From contig JBDNDK010000005.1 in NCBI GenBank assembly GCA_046719185.1, positions 1 to 30,894 on the forward strand: DNA of 30,894 nucleotides, in the 5' to 3' direction. The position numbers and the translations under genes are program-made. Numbering within the stretch: the stretch's first letter is position 1; every line of letters begins with the position of its first letter. Of the stretch, positions 1 to 8,773 are shown piece after piece. The notes beneath the pieces are model-generated. The model had not been told where the DNA came from and ran no database searches. It worked only from the letters and a program-made list of their open reading frames with translations. Origin of the DNA: JBDNDK01 sp046719185 (lineage in GTDB: Bacteria; Armatimonadota; UBA5829).

Positions 1-1062
1 CGGGTTGCTTGCGCCCATCATCGCCCCGCGAAGCAGTCAAATGAGCAGCATGCGATATTATCTAGTATGAGAGAAGGTGTAATAGCTACTGATAATGAGG
101 ATAAAATTCTGATTCTAAACAATGCAGCAGAGGAAATCTTGGGCATTTCAATTCAAAATTCAAGAGGTTTGACTATTCATGAAGCAATTAGGAATTCAAA
201 TTTGCTGTCATTTTTTGAGCAAAGCAGAGAAAGTGAAGATGTAACCAAAGCTGAATTTACTCTAGAATCAGACACCTCTAAAATTGTTCAGCTAAAAGGT
301 ACTGTATTAAATGATGTTGATGGGCAGAGAATTGGAATGATGGTTGTTTTGAATGATGTTACAGAGCAGAGAAGACTTGAGAATATGAGGAAAGACTTTG
401 TTGCAAATGTATCTCATGAATTAAAAACACCGATCACATCTATAAAAGGCTTTGTGGAAACATTAAGAGATGGAGCAATTAAAGATGAGGCTAAAGCACA
501 GGAGTTTTTAGACATTGTATGTAGGCAGGCAGACAGATTAAATGCAATTATTGAAGACTTATTGGCATTGTCTCAAATTGAAAAGGATTCTCAGGATACA
601 TATATATCATTTTATGAACATCCATTGGATAAAGTTATTCATGCAGCTGTTATAAATTGCAAGCAAAAAGCTTTGGATTTGAATGTAGATATTTCAGCAG
701 AATGTAGTGAAGATATTATCATCAAGATGAATCCTCCTTTAATTGAGCAGGCAATAACTAATTTGATAGATAATGCTGTAAAATATAGTCCTGGAGGAAA
801 TGTTTGGGTTTATTGTCAAACCATAGGCAATGAGGTTGAAATAAGTATAAAAGATAACGGATGTGGTATAGAATCTGAACATATTCCTAGATTGTTTGAG
901 AGGTTTTACAGAGTAGATAAAGCAAGAAGCAGAAAAATGGGGGGCACAGGTCTTGGTCTTGCTATTGTAAAACACATAGTAGCAACCCATGATGGTAGAA
1001 TAGAAGTTGAAAGCAAACCAATGCAAGGAAGCGTTTTTACTATTTATTTGCCAATCAGATGA
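1..1062 (+). CDS. phoR: PhoR-like sensor histidine kinase, 5' end missing
   Basis: The reading frame is open to the left edge, so the gene is partial; the ATG at 67 lies inside a PAS domain (SSMREGVIATDNEDKI) and is not the true start. Numbering from that Met, a PAS domain spans about 1-100. The HisKA H-box VANVSHELKTPI follows, with the phospho-accepting His at 117. The HATPase_c domain has the N-box NLIDNAVKYS (about 230-240), G1 DNGCGI, F-box LFERFYRVD and G2 GGTGLGLAIV. This PAS-HisKA-HATPase order is that of PhoR/WalK kinases. phoU follows 140 bases downstream, which favours a phosphate-starvation PhoR whose PhoB partner and membrane segment would lie to the left. The gene ends in TGA. 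The first 30 bases are unusually GC-rich (see findings). Confidence 0.9.
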   Translation, partial: RVACAHHRPAKQSNEQHAILSSMREGVIATDNEDKILILNNAAEEILGISIQNSRGLTIHEAIRNSNLLSFFEQSRESEDVTKAEFTLESDTSKIVQLKGTVLNDVDGQRIGMMVVLNDVTEQRRLENMRKDFVANVSHELKTPITSIKGFVETLRDGAIKDEAKAQEFLDIVCRQADRLNAIIEDLLALSQIEKDSQDTYISFYEHPLDKVIHAAVINCKQKALDLNVDISAECSEDIIIKMNPPLIEQAITNLIDNAVKYSPGGNVWVYCQTIGNEVEISIKDNGCGIESEHIPRLFERFYRVDKARSRKMGGTGLGLAIVKHIVATHDGRIEVESKPMQGSVFTIYLPIR

Positions 1063-1202
1063 AGAAATTTATATTAAATTAGTTCTGCTTTTTATATTTT
1101 AAACTGCCAATACTAAATTTGTTATGCAACACAATCCTTGTATATATTTTTTATAAAGGTTATCATATTCTACTTATAGATAATTCAATTTAGGAGTTTT
1201 TT

Positions 1203-1886
1203 ATGACAACACACCTTCAAAGAGAAATAGAAAAATTAAAAAAGATGATACTTTTTATGGGAGCACAGGTTGAGGAATCTTTAAGAAGATCTGTTGAATC
1301 TCTAATAAATAGAAACTTAGAGCTTGCTAATCAGGTTATGGGATTAGATGAGGAAATGGATCAATTTGAGGTTGAAATTGAAGAAGAATGCTTGAAAATT
1401 CTTGCTTTGCATCAACCTGTTGCAAAAGATTTAAGATATGTGATTGCTGTTCTTAAGATTAACAGTGATCTTGAAAGAATAGGTGACCTTGCTGTTAATA
1501 TTGCAGAAAGAGCTGCATATTTGTCAACTCATCCACCAATTGGTCTTCCATTGGATTTTCATGGCATGGCTGAGAAAACAAAACTAATGTTAAAAAGAAG
1601 CTTAGATGCACTTGTTAATCTAGATGCAAATTTAGCCAGACAGGTGAGGCTATCTGATGAGGAAGTTGACAGTATAAACAAACAAATGCATAGTATTGTT
1701 ATTGATTATATAAAAAGTAATCCACAAAATGTTAGTGTTGCTATTCACCTGTTATCTGCCTCAAGACATCTTGAGAGAATTGCTGACCAAGCAACAAATA
1801 TAGCTGAAGATGTTATATATATGGTTGAAGGTGAAATTGTCAGACATAAACCAGAAGATTTTATAGAAATTGAAAAAAATAGTTGA
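1203..1886 (+). CDS. phoU: Phosphate-specific transport regulator PhoU
   Basis: This 227-residue protein has the usual PhoU length. It consists of two homologous three-helix halves, each carrying PhoU metal-site sequences: LRYVIAVLKINSDLERIGDLAVNIAE near residues 75-100 (split here as LRYVIAVLKINSD and LERIGDLAVNIAE) and ASRHLERIADQATNIAED near 190. PhoU proteins bind metal clusters through these E/DxxxD motifs and restrain PhoR signalling when phosphate is plentiful, acting at the membrane with Pst transporter and kinase. An AGGAG sits seven bases before the ATG. Its place directly behind a PhoR-like kinase supports the assignment. No pst genes are visible in the window. The stop is TGA. Confidence 0.95.
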   Translation: MTTHLQREIEKLKKMILFMGAQVEESLRRSVESLINRNLELANQVMGLDEEMDQFEVEIEEECLKILALHQPVAKDLRYVIAVLKINSDLERIGDLAVNIAERAAYLSTHPPIGLPLDFHGMAEKTKLMLKRSLDALVNLDANLARQVRLSDEEVDSINKQMHSIVIDYIKSNPQNVSVAIHLLSASRHLERIADQATNIAEDVIYMVEGEIVRHKPEDFIEIEKNS

Positions 1887-2013
1887 GCTTATTTTTTATG
1901 AAATGCAACCTAAAATGAGGTTAGCAGTTATTAAAACAGGGTATTATTGATGTGTTGATGTTAAGCAAATGACAATTTTGCTTTATACTATAAAATCTTT
2001 TGGAGGTTTAGAT

Positions 2014-2532
2014 ATGGTTCAAGTAGGACAACCTGTTCCTGATTTTGAGATGGAAGGTGTGTTTAAGGATGAATTTAAGAAATTTAAATTAAGTGATTAT
2101 AGAGGCAAATGGGTGATATTCTTCTATTGGCCTCTTGATTTTACATTTGTGTGTCCAACCGAAGTAACTGCATTTAGCAAAAGGGTTGCTGATTTTGAGG
2201 CATTGAATACAGTTATATTGGGTGCTAGCGTAGATAGCAAGTTTACACATTTGGCTTGGCAAAAAGAAATAGGAAAAATTAGCTATCCAATGCTTTCAGA
2301 TATTACAAAAGAAACAGCCAGAAATTATGGTGTTTTGATTGAAAAAGAAGGTATTGCATTGAGAGGTTTGTATATCATAGATCCAGATGGTATTCTCAAA
2401 TACCAAGTTGTGCATGACCTTAATGTAGGTAGAAATGTTGATGAAGTTTTAAGAGTTGTAAAAGCTCTACAGACAGGTGAGCTTTGTCCTGCTGATTGGG
2501 AAGAAGGTATGGAAACTTTAGGTTCAGCCTAA
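2014..2532 (+). CDS. 2-Cys peroxiredoxin (AhpC/Prx1 type)
   Basis: A 172-residue thiol peroxidase of the AhpC-TSA superfamily. The peroxidatic Cys is C47 in DFTFVCPTEV and the resolving Cys is C158 in GELCPADW; this pairing marks a typical 2-Cys enzyme that reduces hydrogen peroxide, organic peroxides or peroxynitrite in the cytoplasm. An in-frame ATG at 1969 would add 15 residues, but GGAGG at 2002-2006 lies seven bases before the ATG at 2014, and the protein then begins with the family-typical VGQPVPDFE, so 2014 is chosen. No AhpF or dedicated reductase is adjacent. The stop shares the four bases CTAA with the stop of the convergent gene on the minus strand. Confidence 0.93.
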   Translation: MVQVGQPVPDFEMEGVFKDEFKKFKLSDYRGKWVIFFYWPLDFTFVCPTEVTAFSKRVADFEALNTVILGASVDSKFTHLAWQKEIGKISYPMLSDITKETARNYGVLIEKEGIALRGLYIIDPDGILKYQVVHDLNVGRNVDEVLRVVKALQTGELCPADWEEGMETLGSA

Positions 2533-3497
2533 ATTTTTACACTTGAAATAAAATTACTATTTGTGTTGATTTCATCATACACAGGATGTTTTAGTCGGGA
2601 ATGATAAATAGAAAAAATATTATCATTCACCGGCTTATTTTTTTCTAACCACTCACTAAGAGTTAATTTAGATCTTTTGGGTGATGAAATACTATTCTTT
2701 GCTAATTTTTCATATTGAGAATTTGAAAGTTTTTGCTTCACCATATAGTCAGGCACTTTTCTTATTTCTAGCAGGTTTGTCAGACTTCTTTGAGGTCTTA
2801 AAATCATCTTTCCTTTATAATACATTGCAGATGAGGAGCCTCCATCAAGGCATAATGCTTCAACTGCTCCAAGTTTTTTCATAATAGATGCACTCTGCCC
2901 AAATGTTACAGGTGTTTGAACCGCAACCAAAAGCAATTTATTATGAGAAGTGATTCCTAATGCCATTCTTGTTTTTCTTCCGAATAGACCAGGATCTCTA
3001 TATCCTTCATCTTTCGGATTTAGTGCGTAACTGCCATTTGATAGAAGAAGCGGACCGGTTCTCAAACCAGTTATTACACCATTCCAATCATGATTTTGTC
3101 CCTTTTTAAGTGGTACTATTTTAGCTTCTCCATCATAATTAAAAGCAACAGCACTTCCAACATTTGCCTTATGAATAAGCTTTCCGTTGGATACAATACT
3201 TCCTACAGGAGTAAGCGTTTTTGTGCAGAAATATGTGCCGGTTACTGCTGCTATGGGTTGATGTTGGTAAACCATTTTTACAAAAGATTCAGAATGTGAT
3301 ATCCCTTTTGATGGAAGACCAATATCAACTTTCACTGTAGGGTCTTTGAGGTTTACAGTCACAACTCTAACTTGTGCTCCATTAACTTTTTTGTATTCTA
3401 ATGCAACACTTTTATGTGCACTCACTGAATTGACAGCTAGTGCTGAAACTAATATTATTGTTGTGGCTATAATTTTGGTGATATGTGTTTTACACAT
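2529..3497 (-). CDS. Secreted NAGPA-domain (phosphodiester glycosidase-like) protein
   Basis: 322 residues. A signal peptide covers about residues 1-27 (basic start, hydrophobic IIATTIILVSALAV, then SVSA cleavage-like end). Residues about 35-250 form a NAGPA/DUF2233 domain, recognisable from GLRTGPLLLSNG, the RTRMALGI-like segment KTRMALGITSHNKLLL and CLDGGSSSAMYYKG near 215-230. Relatives include phosphodiester alpha-N-acetylglucosaminidase and exopolysaccharide-associated proteins, so a role in cleaving or modifying envelope glycan phosphodiesters is inferred. The C-terminal 70 residues are hydrophilic and unrecognised. The start has AGGAGGTG upstream. It is divergent from the AI-2E gene and convergent, with a 4-base overlap, with the peroxiredoxin gene. 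Confidence 0.82.
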   Translation of the reverse strand: MCKTHITKIIATTIILVSALAVNSVSAHKSVALEYKKVNGAQVRVVTVNLKDPTVKVDIGLPSKGISHSESFVKMVYQHQPIAAVTGTYFCTKTLTPVGSIVSNGKLIHKANVGSAVAFNYDGEAKIVPLKKGQNHDWNGVITGLRTGPLLLSNGSYALNPKDEGYRDPGLFGRKTRMALGITSHNKLLLVAVQTPVTFGQSASIMKKLGAVEALCLDGGSSSAMYYKGKMILRPQRSLTNLLEIRKVPDYMVKQKLSNSQYEKLAKNSISSPKRSKLTLSEWLEKNKPVNDNIFSIYHSRLKHPVYDEINTNSNFISSVKI

Positions 3498-3683
3498 TTT
3501 CGCACCTCCTAATGCCGGCTTGTAAATGATACCGATCTATAAATGAGTGCGAGCTGTCATAAAAATAAAATTGATGATAGGGAGAATTTTTATTTGTCCT
3601 ACATTTATTATAACGCATAATCTAAGCCAATTGTTCGCTATTTAAGAAAAACTATTAACAATACCTGCAATGGAGAATTATAA

Positions 3684-4754
3684 ATGTCAGATATAAACCA
3701 AATAGGTAAAGAATTACGAAAAACTATCATATTTGCTGCATTTGTTTTTCTTGCTATAAAATTTATTGGTGCTATAATACATATCCTGCTTATTTTTGCA
3801 GTTAGTATTATTTTTGTTCTAGTTTTGAATCCTATTGTTAGTTTTTTTGAGAAAAAGAAAATTCCAAGAGCAATATCTGCTAGCGTGCTTGCTTTAACTA
3901 CTATTGCCCTTGTGGTGCTTTTTTTTGTAGTGGCTATTCCACCTGCTGTCAATCAACTTGCTGACCTATGGGAACATAGAGATGATTTTATTACACAAGT
4001 TAATGAATTGAGAGTTAAAATTAGCTATAAATATCCAGAAATTGCTCAATTTATTCCTGCTGATTTTAAGTTGACTGGTGAAACTTGGGGTAAAGTTTCA
4101 GGTCCGTTGCTTGGTGGCATCTCAAAAGCAACTATGGGAGCTGCTGGTGCTATACTTTCATCATTTTTGGTTTTTATTATCACAATATATGTGCTTGCTA
4201 ATCCAAAACCTTTAATTGATGGTGTTTTATCTGCTTTTGATGAAAAAACAAAACAAAGAGCCATCATTGCAAGTCAGAAACTATATTCAGCTATCAAAGC
4301 TTGGGTAGGGGCAACTGTTATTGGAATGATTTTTATATTCCTGCTTGTTTGGATAGGTCTATCTATTATAGGCATCAAACAGGCATTTCTTTTTGCTTTG
4401 ATTGCAGGTTTTATGGAGGCTGTGCCGGTGATTGGACCTGTAATTTCTGCAATTCCGCCAATCATTATGGCACTCACACAGGAGCCTATTATGGCAATTT
4501 GGGTTGTTGTTTTATTTATTGGAATAAATCAGGTGGAAGGAAACTTACTTATACCATTAATTATGTCCAAACAACTATCTATCCATCCTGTGAGTGTTAT
4601 ATTTGCAGTATTAGTGCTTGGTGGTGTTTTTGGAATTGTTGGAATATTTTTAGCTGCTCCAATTGCAGTTGCTGCTGGAATTATATATAACGATTTTTAT
4701 CTGAAAAGCAATAATTTTAGCACAAATGAAGAAGAGGAAAAAGAACATACATAA
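3684..4754 (+). CDS. AI-2E family transporter (PerM/TqsA-type permease)
   Basis: 356 residues with the family topology: two or three N-terminal membrane helices (about 13-45 and 65-85), an extramembrane domain rich in charged residues (about 90-150), then five more helices. The family hallmark near residues 240-265 is present as FALIAGFMEAVPVIGPVISA, followed by NQVEGNLLIPLIMSK and SIHPVSVIFAVLVLGGVFG. Members export small molecules or act as Na+/H+ exchangers; the substrate cannot be read from sequence. The C-terminus is short and acidic (NEEEEKEHT). GGAG lies eight bases before the ATG. The gene appears monocistronic, diverging from the NAGPA gene across a 186-base gap. Confidence 0.92.
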   Translation: MSDINQIGKELRKTIIFAAFVFLAIKFIGAIIHILLIFAVSIIFVLVLNPIVSFFEKKKIPRAISASVLALTTIALVVLFFVVAIPPAVNQLADLWEHRDDFITQVNELRVKISYKYPEIAQFIPADFKLTGETWGKVSGPLLGGISKATMGAAGAILSSFLVFIITIYVLANPKPLIDGVLSAFDEKTKQRAIIASQKLYSAIKAWVGATVIGMIFIFLLVWIGLSIIGIKQAFLFALIAGFMEAVPVIGPVISAIPPIIMALTQEPIMAIWVVVLFIGINQVEGNLLIPLIMSKQLSIHPVSVIFAVLVLGGVFGIVGIFLAAPIAVAAGIIYNDFYLKSNNFSTNEEEEKEHT

Positions 4755-4791
4755 GAAGAAAAATTGGCTGCATAAAAATCAGACAGCTATA

Positions 4792-5016
4792 TTATTTTTC
4801 TTCTATAACTTCAATCACTTCATCAAGCTTTACCCATAGAACCTCATTTTTATGGGAGACATATAAAATTCCTGCATCTTCAGCCACATCAAGCAATCTA
4901 TCTTCTCTTTCTTCTATTACAACATTGCCCTTTGCATCTGTGATAGGAAACTTATATTTCAAGATAAGTTTTTCTTCATCTTCAAGCTTAGTTGCAATTT
5001 TTTTAAGGTCTATCAA
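4792..5016 (-). CDS. Small acidic hypothetical protein
   Basis: 74 residues starting with TTG. AGGAGG lies at 5022-5027, five bases upstream, which is strong support for translation. The protein is acidic and alternates charged and hydrophobic residues (LKYKFPITDAKGNVVIEERE, then LLDVAEDAGILYVSH and VLWVKLDEVIEVIEEK), consistent with a small beta-rich cytoplasmic fold. There is no signal peptide, membrane segment or cysteine. I do not recognise a family. It converges on the AI-2E permease gene, 37 bases apart, and its promoter must lie in the AT-rich 5030-5190 stretch shared with the divergent amidohydrolase gene. Confidence 0.72.
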   Translation of the reverse strand: MIDLKKIATKLEDEEKLILKYKFPITDAKGNVVIEEREDRLLDVAEDAGILYVSHKNEVLWVKLDEVIEVIEEK

Positions 5017-5195
5017 AAATAGCCTCCTTACTTATATTAAAAAAATCACATATATTTATAAAGTTGACAGTGTAATAATATACTATTTGATAATATTTCT
5101 CAATATCCTACACATATTTTTTATTATTCAAAAATTATAAAATTCCTCTATATTATGATAAAATAAAGAAATATAATAGTTTTTAGGATTTTAAT

Positions 5196-5987
5196 ATGCA
5201 AATTATTGACTTTCATGTTCATGTATTCCCAGATGATATAGCAGAAAAAGCATTAGCAGCATTATTTACCTCTTATGGTAAAAAGCCATTCACTAATGGC
5301 AGAATTTGCGATTTAATTGCAAGCATGGATGAAGCTGGAATATCAAAAAGTGTAATTCAGCCTGTAGCTACAAATCCGGCTAAAGTCAGTTCAATAAACA
5401 ATTGGTCAAAAGCTCAAAGCTCAGATAGGATAATTCCTTTTGCTGGTATTCATTGTGATGTTGATAATATTGCTGATGAGATAAACAGAATAATCTCTCT
5501 TGGTATCAAAGGAATCAAAATTCAAGGTAATTGGCAAATGCTTGATATTGATAATCCTAAAATGTATCCAATTTATGAGTCTGTATCAGATAAATTGATT
5601 ATACTTTTTCATGTTGGTGCAGAGATTGCACCCATAGAAGAATCTTTGGCAACTCCCCAGAAAGTTGCAAATATAATAAGTAATTTTCCAAAAATGAAAG
5701 TGGTAGCTGCCCATTTGGGAGGATATTTAATGTGGGAAATGTCTGAAGAGTTACTTATTGGAAAAAATATTTATATGGATACTTCAGCAACCTTTCCTGA
5801 AGTTATTCCACCACACAAATTAAAGACTCTTATAGAAAAGCACGGTGTCGATAGGATATTGTTTGCCTCTGATTCACCACTATCCAATCAAAAAAGTGAA
5901 GTAGATAGAATCAGCAGTTTAGGCTTTTCAGATACTGCGTTAGAAATGATACTAAGCAAAAATGCAGAAAGACTTTTGGAGATATAA
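5196..5987 (+). CDS. Amidohydrolase family (amidohydrolase_2) metal-dependent hydrolase
   Basis: 263 residues forming one TIM-barrel amidohydrolase of the ACMSD/uronate-isomerase-like group. The metal-binding HxH is in IIDFHVHVFPDD at the N-terminus. LFHVGAE supplies the strand-5 His, VVAAHLGGY the strand-6 His, and ILFASDSPLSN the catalytic Asp at the end of strand 8. Relatives hydrolyse or decarboxylate cyclic and aromatic carboxylates or small amides; the actual substrate is not predictable. The Shine-Dalgarno is weak (AGGA ten bases upstream). It stands alone, divergent from the small acidic gene and convergent with the MerR-like regulator. Confidence 0.88.
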   Translation: MQIIDFHVHVFPDDIAEKALAALFTSYGKKPFTNGRICDLIASMDEAGISKSVIQPVATNPAKVSSINNWSKAQSSDRIIPFAGIHCDVDNIADEINRIISLGIKGIKIQGNWQMLDIDNPKMYPIYESVSDKLIILFHVGAEIAPIEESLATPQKVANIISNFPKMKVVAAHLGGYLMWEMSEELLIGKNIYMDTSATFPEVIPPHKLKTLIEKHGVDRILFASDSPLSNQKSEVDRISSLGFSDTALEMILSKNAERLLEI

Positions 5988-6035
5988 GTTATTTATGTCA
6001 TTGTTACAGCTGGTTATATTGAATAGTTAATAATG

Positions 6036-6452
6036 TTAGATTCTATCTTCTTGTTTTGAATTATTTATGTGATACTCAATAGAATTGTCTAATATTTCTC
6101 TTATTATTCTTTTGCTTGCTTTATCTGCAACATCTCTTGTTTTTAGGTTGTCATCATTCATATCTGCATGGCATCTTTCAAACACAAATGCTCTATCTTT
6201 GTCATTCATGCAGTCTAGAAGTTCCATAATAACACTCAAGCCCTTTATTTCCACTTTTCTTACAGCAGACAAATAATGAATATATTCTATCTTGCATACA
6301 TCTTCTGGGGAATATTTTTTCTCATTGCCAACTTTTTTTGGTCTTACAAGGCCTATTGTATCATAAAGATTCAGGCATCTTTTTGTGATACCAAAAAGGC
6401 AGGCAACTGTGTCAATTGAATGAATTGGTTCATCTTTTTTTAGGTGAGACAT
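6036..6452 (-). CDS. MerR/HspR-like transcriptional regulator
   Basis: 138 residues from the chosen start. An N-terminal winged helix-turn-helix of MerR type is seen in IDTVACLFGITKRCLNLYDT followed by IGLVRPKKVGNEKKYSPEDV and CKIEYIHYL. The pattern (LYD..GLVRP...G..KYS..D) resembles the HspR repressor branch that lacks a long effector domain. A coiled helix region and a short charged tail follow. An ATG 45 bases further upstream is possible, but GAGGT sits four bases before the ATG at 6452, so that start is preferred. The C-terminal part has C residues (CMNDK, ERCH) that could sense metal or redox, but no defined motif. A sigma-70-like promoter lies at 6561-6589. Target genes are unknown. 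Confidence 0.8.
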   Translation of the reverse strand: MSHLKKDEPIHSIDTVACLFGITKRCLNLYDTIGLVRPKKVGNEKKYSPEDVCKIEYIHYLSAVRKVEIKGLSVIMELLDCMNDKDRAFVFERCHADMNDDNLKTRDVADKASKRIIREILDNSIEYHINNSKQEDRI

Positions 6453-6560
6453 TTTAACCTCATTTGCAATTATTTCTGCAATGCATATTTTCAGCATCGT
6501 GCATAGAGATTGAATCTTGCAGAGTTATGCTTTTCTTCCTTGTGAAGCATATATAAATTG

Positions 6561-6589
6561 AGTGTAGCACCAGCTAACAAAAAGGTCAA
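6561..6589 (-). promoter_or_regulatory. Sigma-70-like promoter of the MerR/HspR-like gene
   Basis: On the minus strand TTGACC (6584-6589) is followed by a 17-base spacer and TACACT (6561-6566). The -35 matches 5 of 6 consensus bases and the -10 matches 4 of 6. Transcription would start about 100 bases before the regulator's ATG. The same -10 hexamer TACACT occurs before ispE at 28985. Confidence 0.5.
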
Positions 6590-6754
6590 CTGTAATAATT
6601 TATAATTTATAAATATATTACTCTATGCATTATATTATGAACAATAAAAAATACCTGCTCTCTGGAACATATGAGAGTCTAATAGTGTCTAGATAAATGG
6701 TAGTTAGATGGTATATTGTATATTTAGGTTTGTCGATTATTTATAAATGTTTGC

Positions 6755-6784
6755 TTGAGAAAAATTATTTATACGGTGTATAAT
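6755..6784 (+). promoter_or_regulatory. Sigma-70-like promoter of the prepilin-like gene pair
   Basis: TTGAGA (6755-6760), an 18-base spacer and a perfect TATAAT (6779-6784). It would give an untranslated leader of about 145 bases before the ATG at 6936. The rest of the 483-base gap from 6453 holds the opposite-strand regulator promoter and AT-rich sequence with no other feature I can support. Confidence 0.55.
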
Positions 6785-6935
6785 ACCTATATGATAAAAT
6801 AAAGCAGATTTTTGTTTTGTGAACAAATATGCTGAGAAAAGGAGTGGTGTATCAGATATCAGTTTGTAGTAAGCTATAGAGCATTTATTTTTTATTTTAG
6901 AATTAAGATATAAAACATAAATTAGGAGAGAACTA

Positions 6936-7766
6936 ATGAAAACTAGAAAAGGTTTCACCCTTATCGAATTGCTTGTTGTAATTGCAATTATTGCAATACT
7001 TGCAGCAATTCTTTTCCCTGTGTTTACTAGAGCTAGAGAGCAGGCAAGAAGAACAAGTTGTGTATCTAATATGAACAACTTAGGAAAAGCTATAAAGCAG
7101 TATTTGGTTGACAACAGCCAAACATATATGATCAACTACCATCCTGGTGGCAACAATTATAGAATTGAAATAGGCTTAACTCCACCAGATGAAAATGGTG
7201 ATATAACAAGATTTACAAGAGGTGTAAACTGGGTCGAAGCTTTATACACATATGCAGAAGAAAATACAATGAGCGGATCTTCAGTGTGGAGATGTCCTAG
7301 TGCAAAAGAGCTAATATTGCGTGTAGGTAATGTTGGACAGTTACCAACTGATGGACCTCTTGTTACTTATGCATTTAATGCAAACTTAATGGGTAACACT
7401 GAAAGTGTGATGGAGACACCAGCAAATGTTATGATGTTAAGAGAGCTTGATAGACGTGCAGTTGCAATATTATTTGGATATACAACTGCTTCAAATCAAT
7501 CATCTGCAAGTGGATTTTATGCTAGCCAACAAACTGCTCCACAGCAGTGTTTTTTGCATTCAAAATTAACTTTACCACCTAACAATTCTGGAGCACCAGG
7601 ATTTGACGGCCAATTGCACAACAAGGGTTCTCATATATTATTTGCAGATGCTCATGTTAAGTATTTTGATGAAAAAGATATGGGCAACAATGGTGCACCT
7701 GTTTGGGATAATCAAAAAACTCAATGGATGAACAAGGTTGATGGTGAAATAGCTATTACACCTTAA
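6936..7766 (+). CDS. DUF1559-type prepilin-like secreted protein 1
   Basis: 276 residues. A class III (type IV pilin/pseudopilin) signal is complete: basic leader MKTRKG, then mature FTLIELLVVIAIIAILAAI with Phe1 and the conserved Glu5. The following FPVFTRAREQARR is the style of Armatimonadota and Planctomycetota DUF1559 proteins. The rest is a globular domain with two Cys (SCVSN, WRCPS). Near the C-terminus the family's H-x9-DG motif appears as HNKGSHILFADAHV, that is H-x9-DA. It should be processed by a PilD-type prepilin peptidase and assembled into or anchored by a pilus-like or type II secretion system; none of those genes is in the window. AGGAG lies eight bases upstream. It is followed by a paralogue. 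Confidence 0.88.
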   Translation: MKTRKGFTLIELLVVIAIIAILAAILFPVFTRAREQARRTSCVSNMNNLGKAIKQYLVDNSQTYMINYHPGGNNYRIEIGLTPPDENGDITRFTRGVNWVEALYTYAEENTMSGSSVWRCPSAKELILRVGNVGQLPTDGPLVTYAFNANLMGNTESVMETPANVMMLRELDRRAVAILFGYTTASNQSSASGFYASQQTAPQQCFLHSKLTLPPNNSGAPGFDGQLHNKGSHILFADAHVKYFDEKDMGNNGAPVWDNQKTQWMNKVDGEIAITP

Positions 7767-7798
7767 CAATAAAAAATAATATTTTGGAGGTGATGTCT

Positions 7799-7811
7799 GC
7801 CAAGGTTTGGC
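7799..7811 (+). other. Small hairpin between the two prepilin-like genes
   Basis: GCCAA-GGT-TTGGC is a perfect 5-bp stem with a 3-base loop followed by a T-rich run (TGTTGTTATTATTTT). It sits in the 107-base gap between the paralogues and could weakly attenuate transcription or protect the 3' end of the upstream message. The stem is short and the T tract is interrupted, so this is only a possibility. Confidence 0.25.
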
Positions 7812-7873
7812 TGTTGTTATTATTTTACAATTATTTCGGTTCGATTGTTTAGAAAAAATTATGGAGGCAAAAA

Positions 7874-8707
7874 ATGTTTGCTAATAGAAAAAAGGGTTTC
7901 ACCCTTATTGAACTTTTGGTTGTTATTGCGATTATCGCAATACTTGCCGCTATCTTGTTCCCTGTATTTGCAAGAGCAAGAGAAGCAGCAAGAAATTCAA
8001 ACTGCAAAAATAATCTAAAGCAGTTAGGTATAGCTTTGATGAGTTATATCTCTGATTATGATGCTACTTTCCCATCATCTGCTGCTTCAGTTGGTGGTGC
8101 AGCTGATGCATACAATGGATCTAATACTCTTAATTGGTGTACAAAAGTAAGTATGCCTGATGTAAATAATCCTACATTACCTAGAAACTGGGCTGAAAGC
8201 TTGTATCCTTATATGAAGAATAAAGATATTATGGCATGTCCATCTGCAGGTACTCAAGTTACACAAACCCCAACAGATGGATCATATCTATGGAAATATG
8301 CTGCAGATAGAGCTTGGAGGTCAACTAATCAAGGTGGTGTAGCAGCAAGAAAAGAATCAGACTTTGCTTTTGTATCTGACCAGATAATCATATTTGAAAG
8401 AGCTGGATACCACTATGGTGATTCTCAAGGCTTAAAGGGTGGTGTGCAGATAAACACTGTTAGATTAGACTCATCTGTTAGAACAATTGCTTTAAGAGGT
8501 GGTGCAAGTACTAATTATGTTGATGTAAATTCACAATATGCACAAAATTTGAATGCTGGATATACACCTTTTATCTATAACTTTGACAACAATAATCCTC
8601 AACAGCCGAATGTTAACCCACCAGCTGATGGTAATGCGATGCAGATATCAATGTTTGAGGGTTCATTAAGATTTATAGATCCAAGAAGATATAGTGATAG
8701 AGACTAA
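7874..8707 (+). CDS. DUF1559-type prepilin-like secreted protein 2
   Basis: 277 residues and a paralogue of the gene just upstream. Leader MFANRKKG precedes FTLIELLVVIAIIAILAAI and FPVFARAREAARNSN; the transmembrane/assembly helix is essentially identical in the two proteins while the globular halves differ, as expected for pseudopilin families. Cysteines occur at SNCKNN, NWCTK and MACPSA. The canonical C-terminal H-x9-DG is lost; the equivalent place reads ISMFEGSLRFIDPRR. GGAGG lies seven bases before the ATG. The gene probably shares the promoter at 6755 and is closed by the terminator at 8741. Confidence 0.88.
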   Translation: MFANRKKGFTLIELLVVIAIIAILAAILFPVFARAREAARNSNCKNNLKQLGIALMSYISDYDATFPSSAASVGGAADAYNGSNTLNWCTKVSMPDVNNPTLPRNWAESLYPYMKNKDIMACPSAGTQVTQTPTDGSYLWKYAADRAWRSTNQGGVAARKESDFAFVSDQIIIFERAGYHYGDSQGLKGGVQINTVRLDSSVRTIALRGGASTNYVDVNSQYAQNLNAGYTPFIYNFDNNNPQQPNVNPPADGNAMQISMFEGSLRFIDPRRYSDRD

Positions 8708-8740
8708 TATCTAAAATGATATAGGAAATGATATGAATAA

Positions 8741-8773
8741 GCGGGCTTTTAATTTAAGAGCCCGTTTTTTGTT
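8741..8773 (+). terminator. Rho-independent terminator after the prepilin-like pair
   Basis: CGGGCTTTTA pairs with TAAGAGCCCG (one G-T pair) around a 3-base loop, giving a stem of about 10 bp, and runs directly into TTTTTT. It lies 34 bases after the stop of the second prepilin-like gene. Confidence 0.85.

Noticed and set aside
4301..4690. Cys/Tyr-rich frame inside the AI-2E permease gene
   Set aside because: It is a shifted-frame shadow of a hydrophobic gene, with no ribosome site and no family features.
7793..7852. Short leader peptide (ATG at 7793, about 19 codons) before the second prepilin-like gene
   Set aside because: The GGAGG is only two bases from the ATG, and there is no sign of attenuation logic beyond a weak hairpin.
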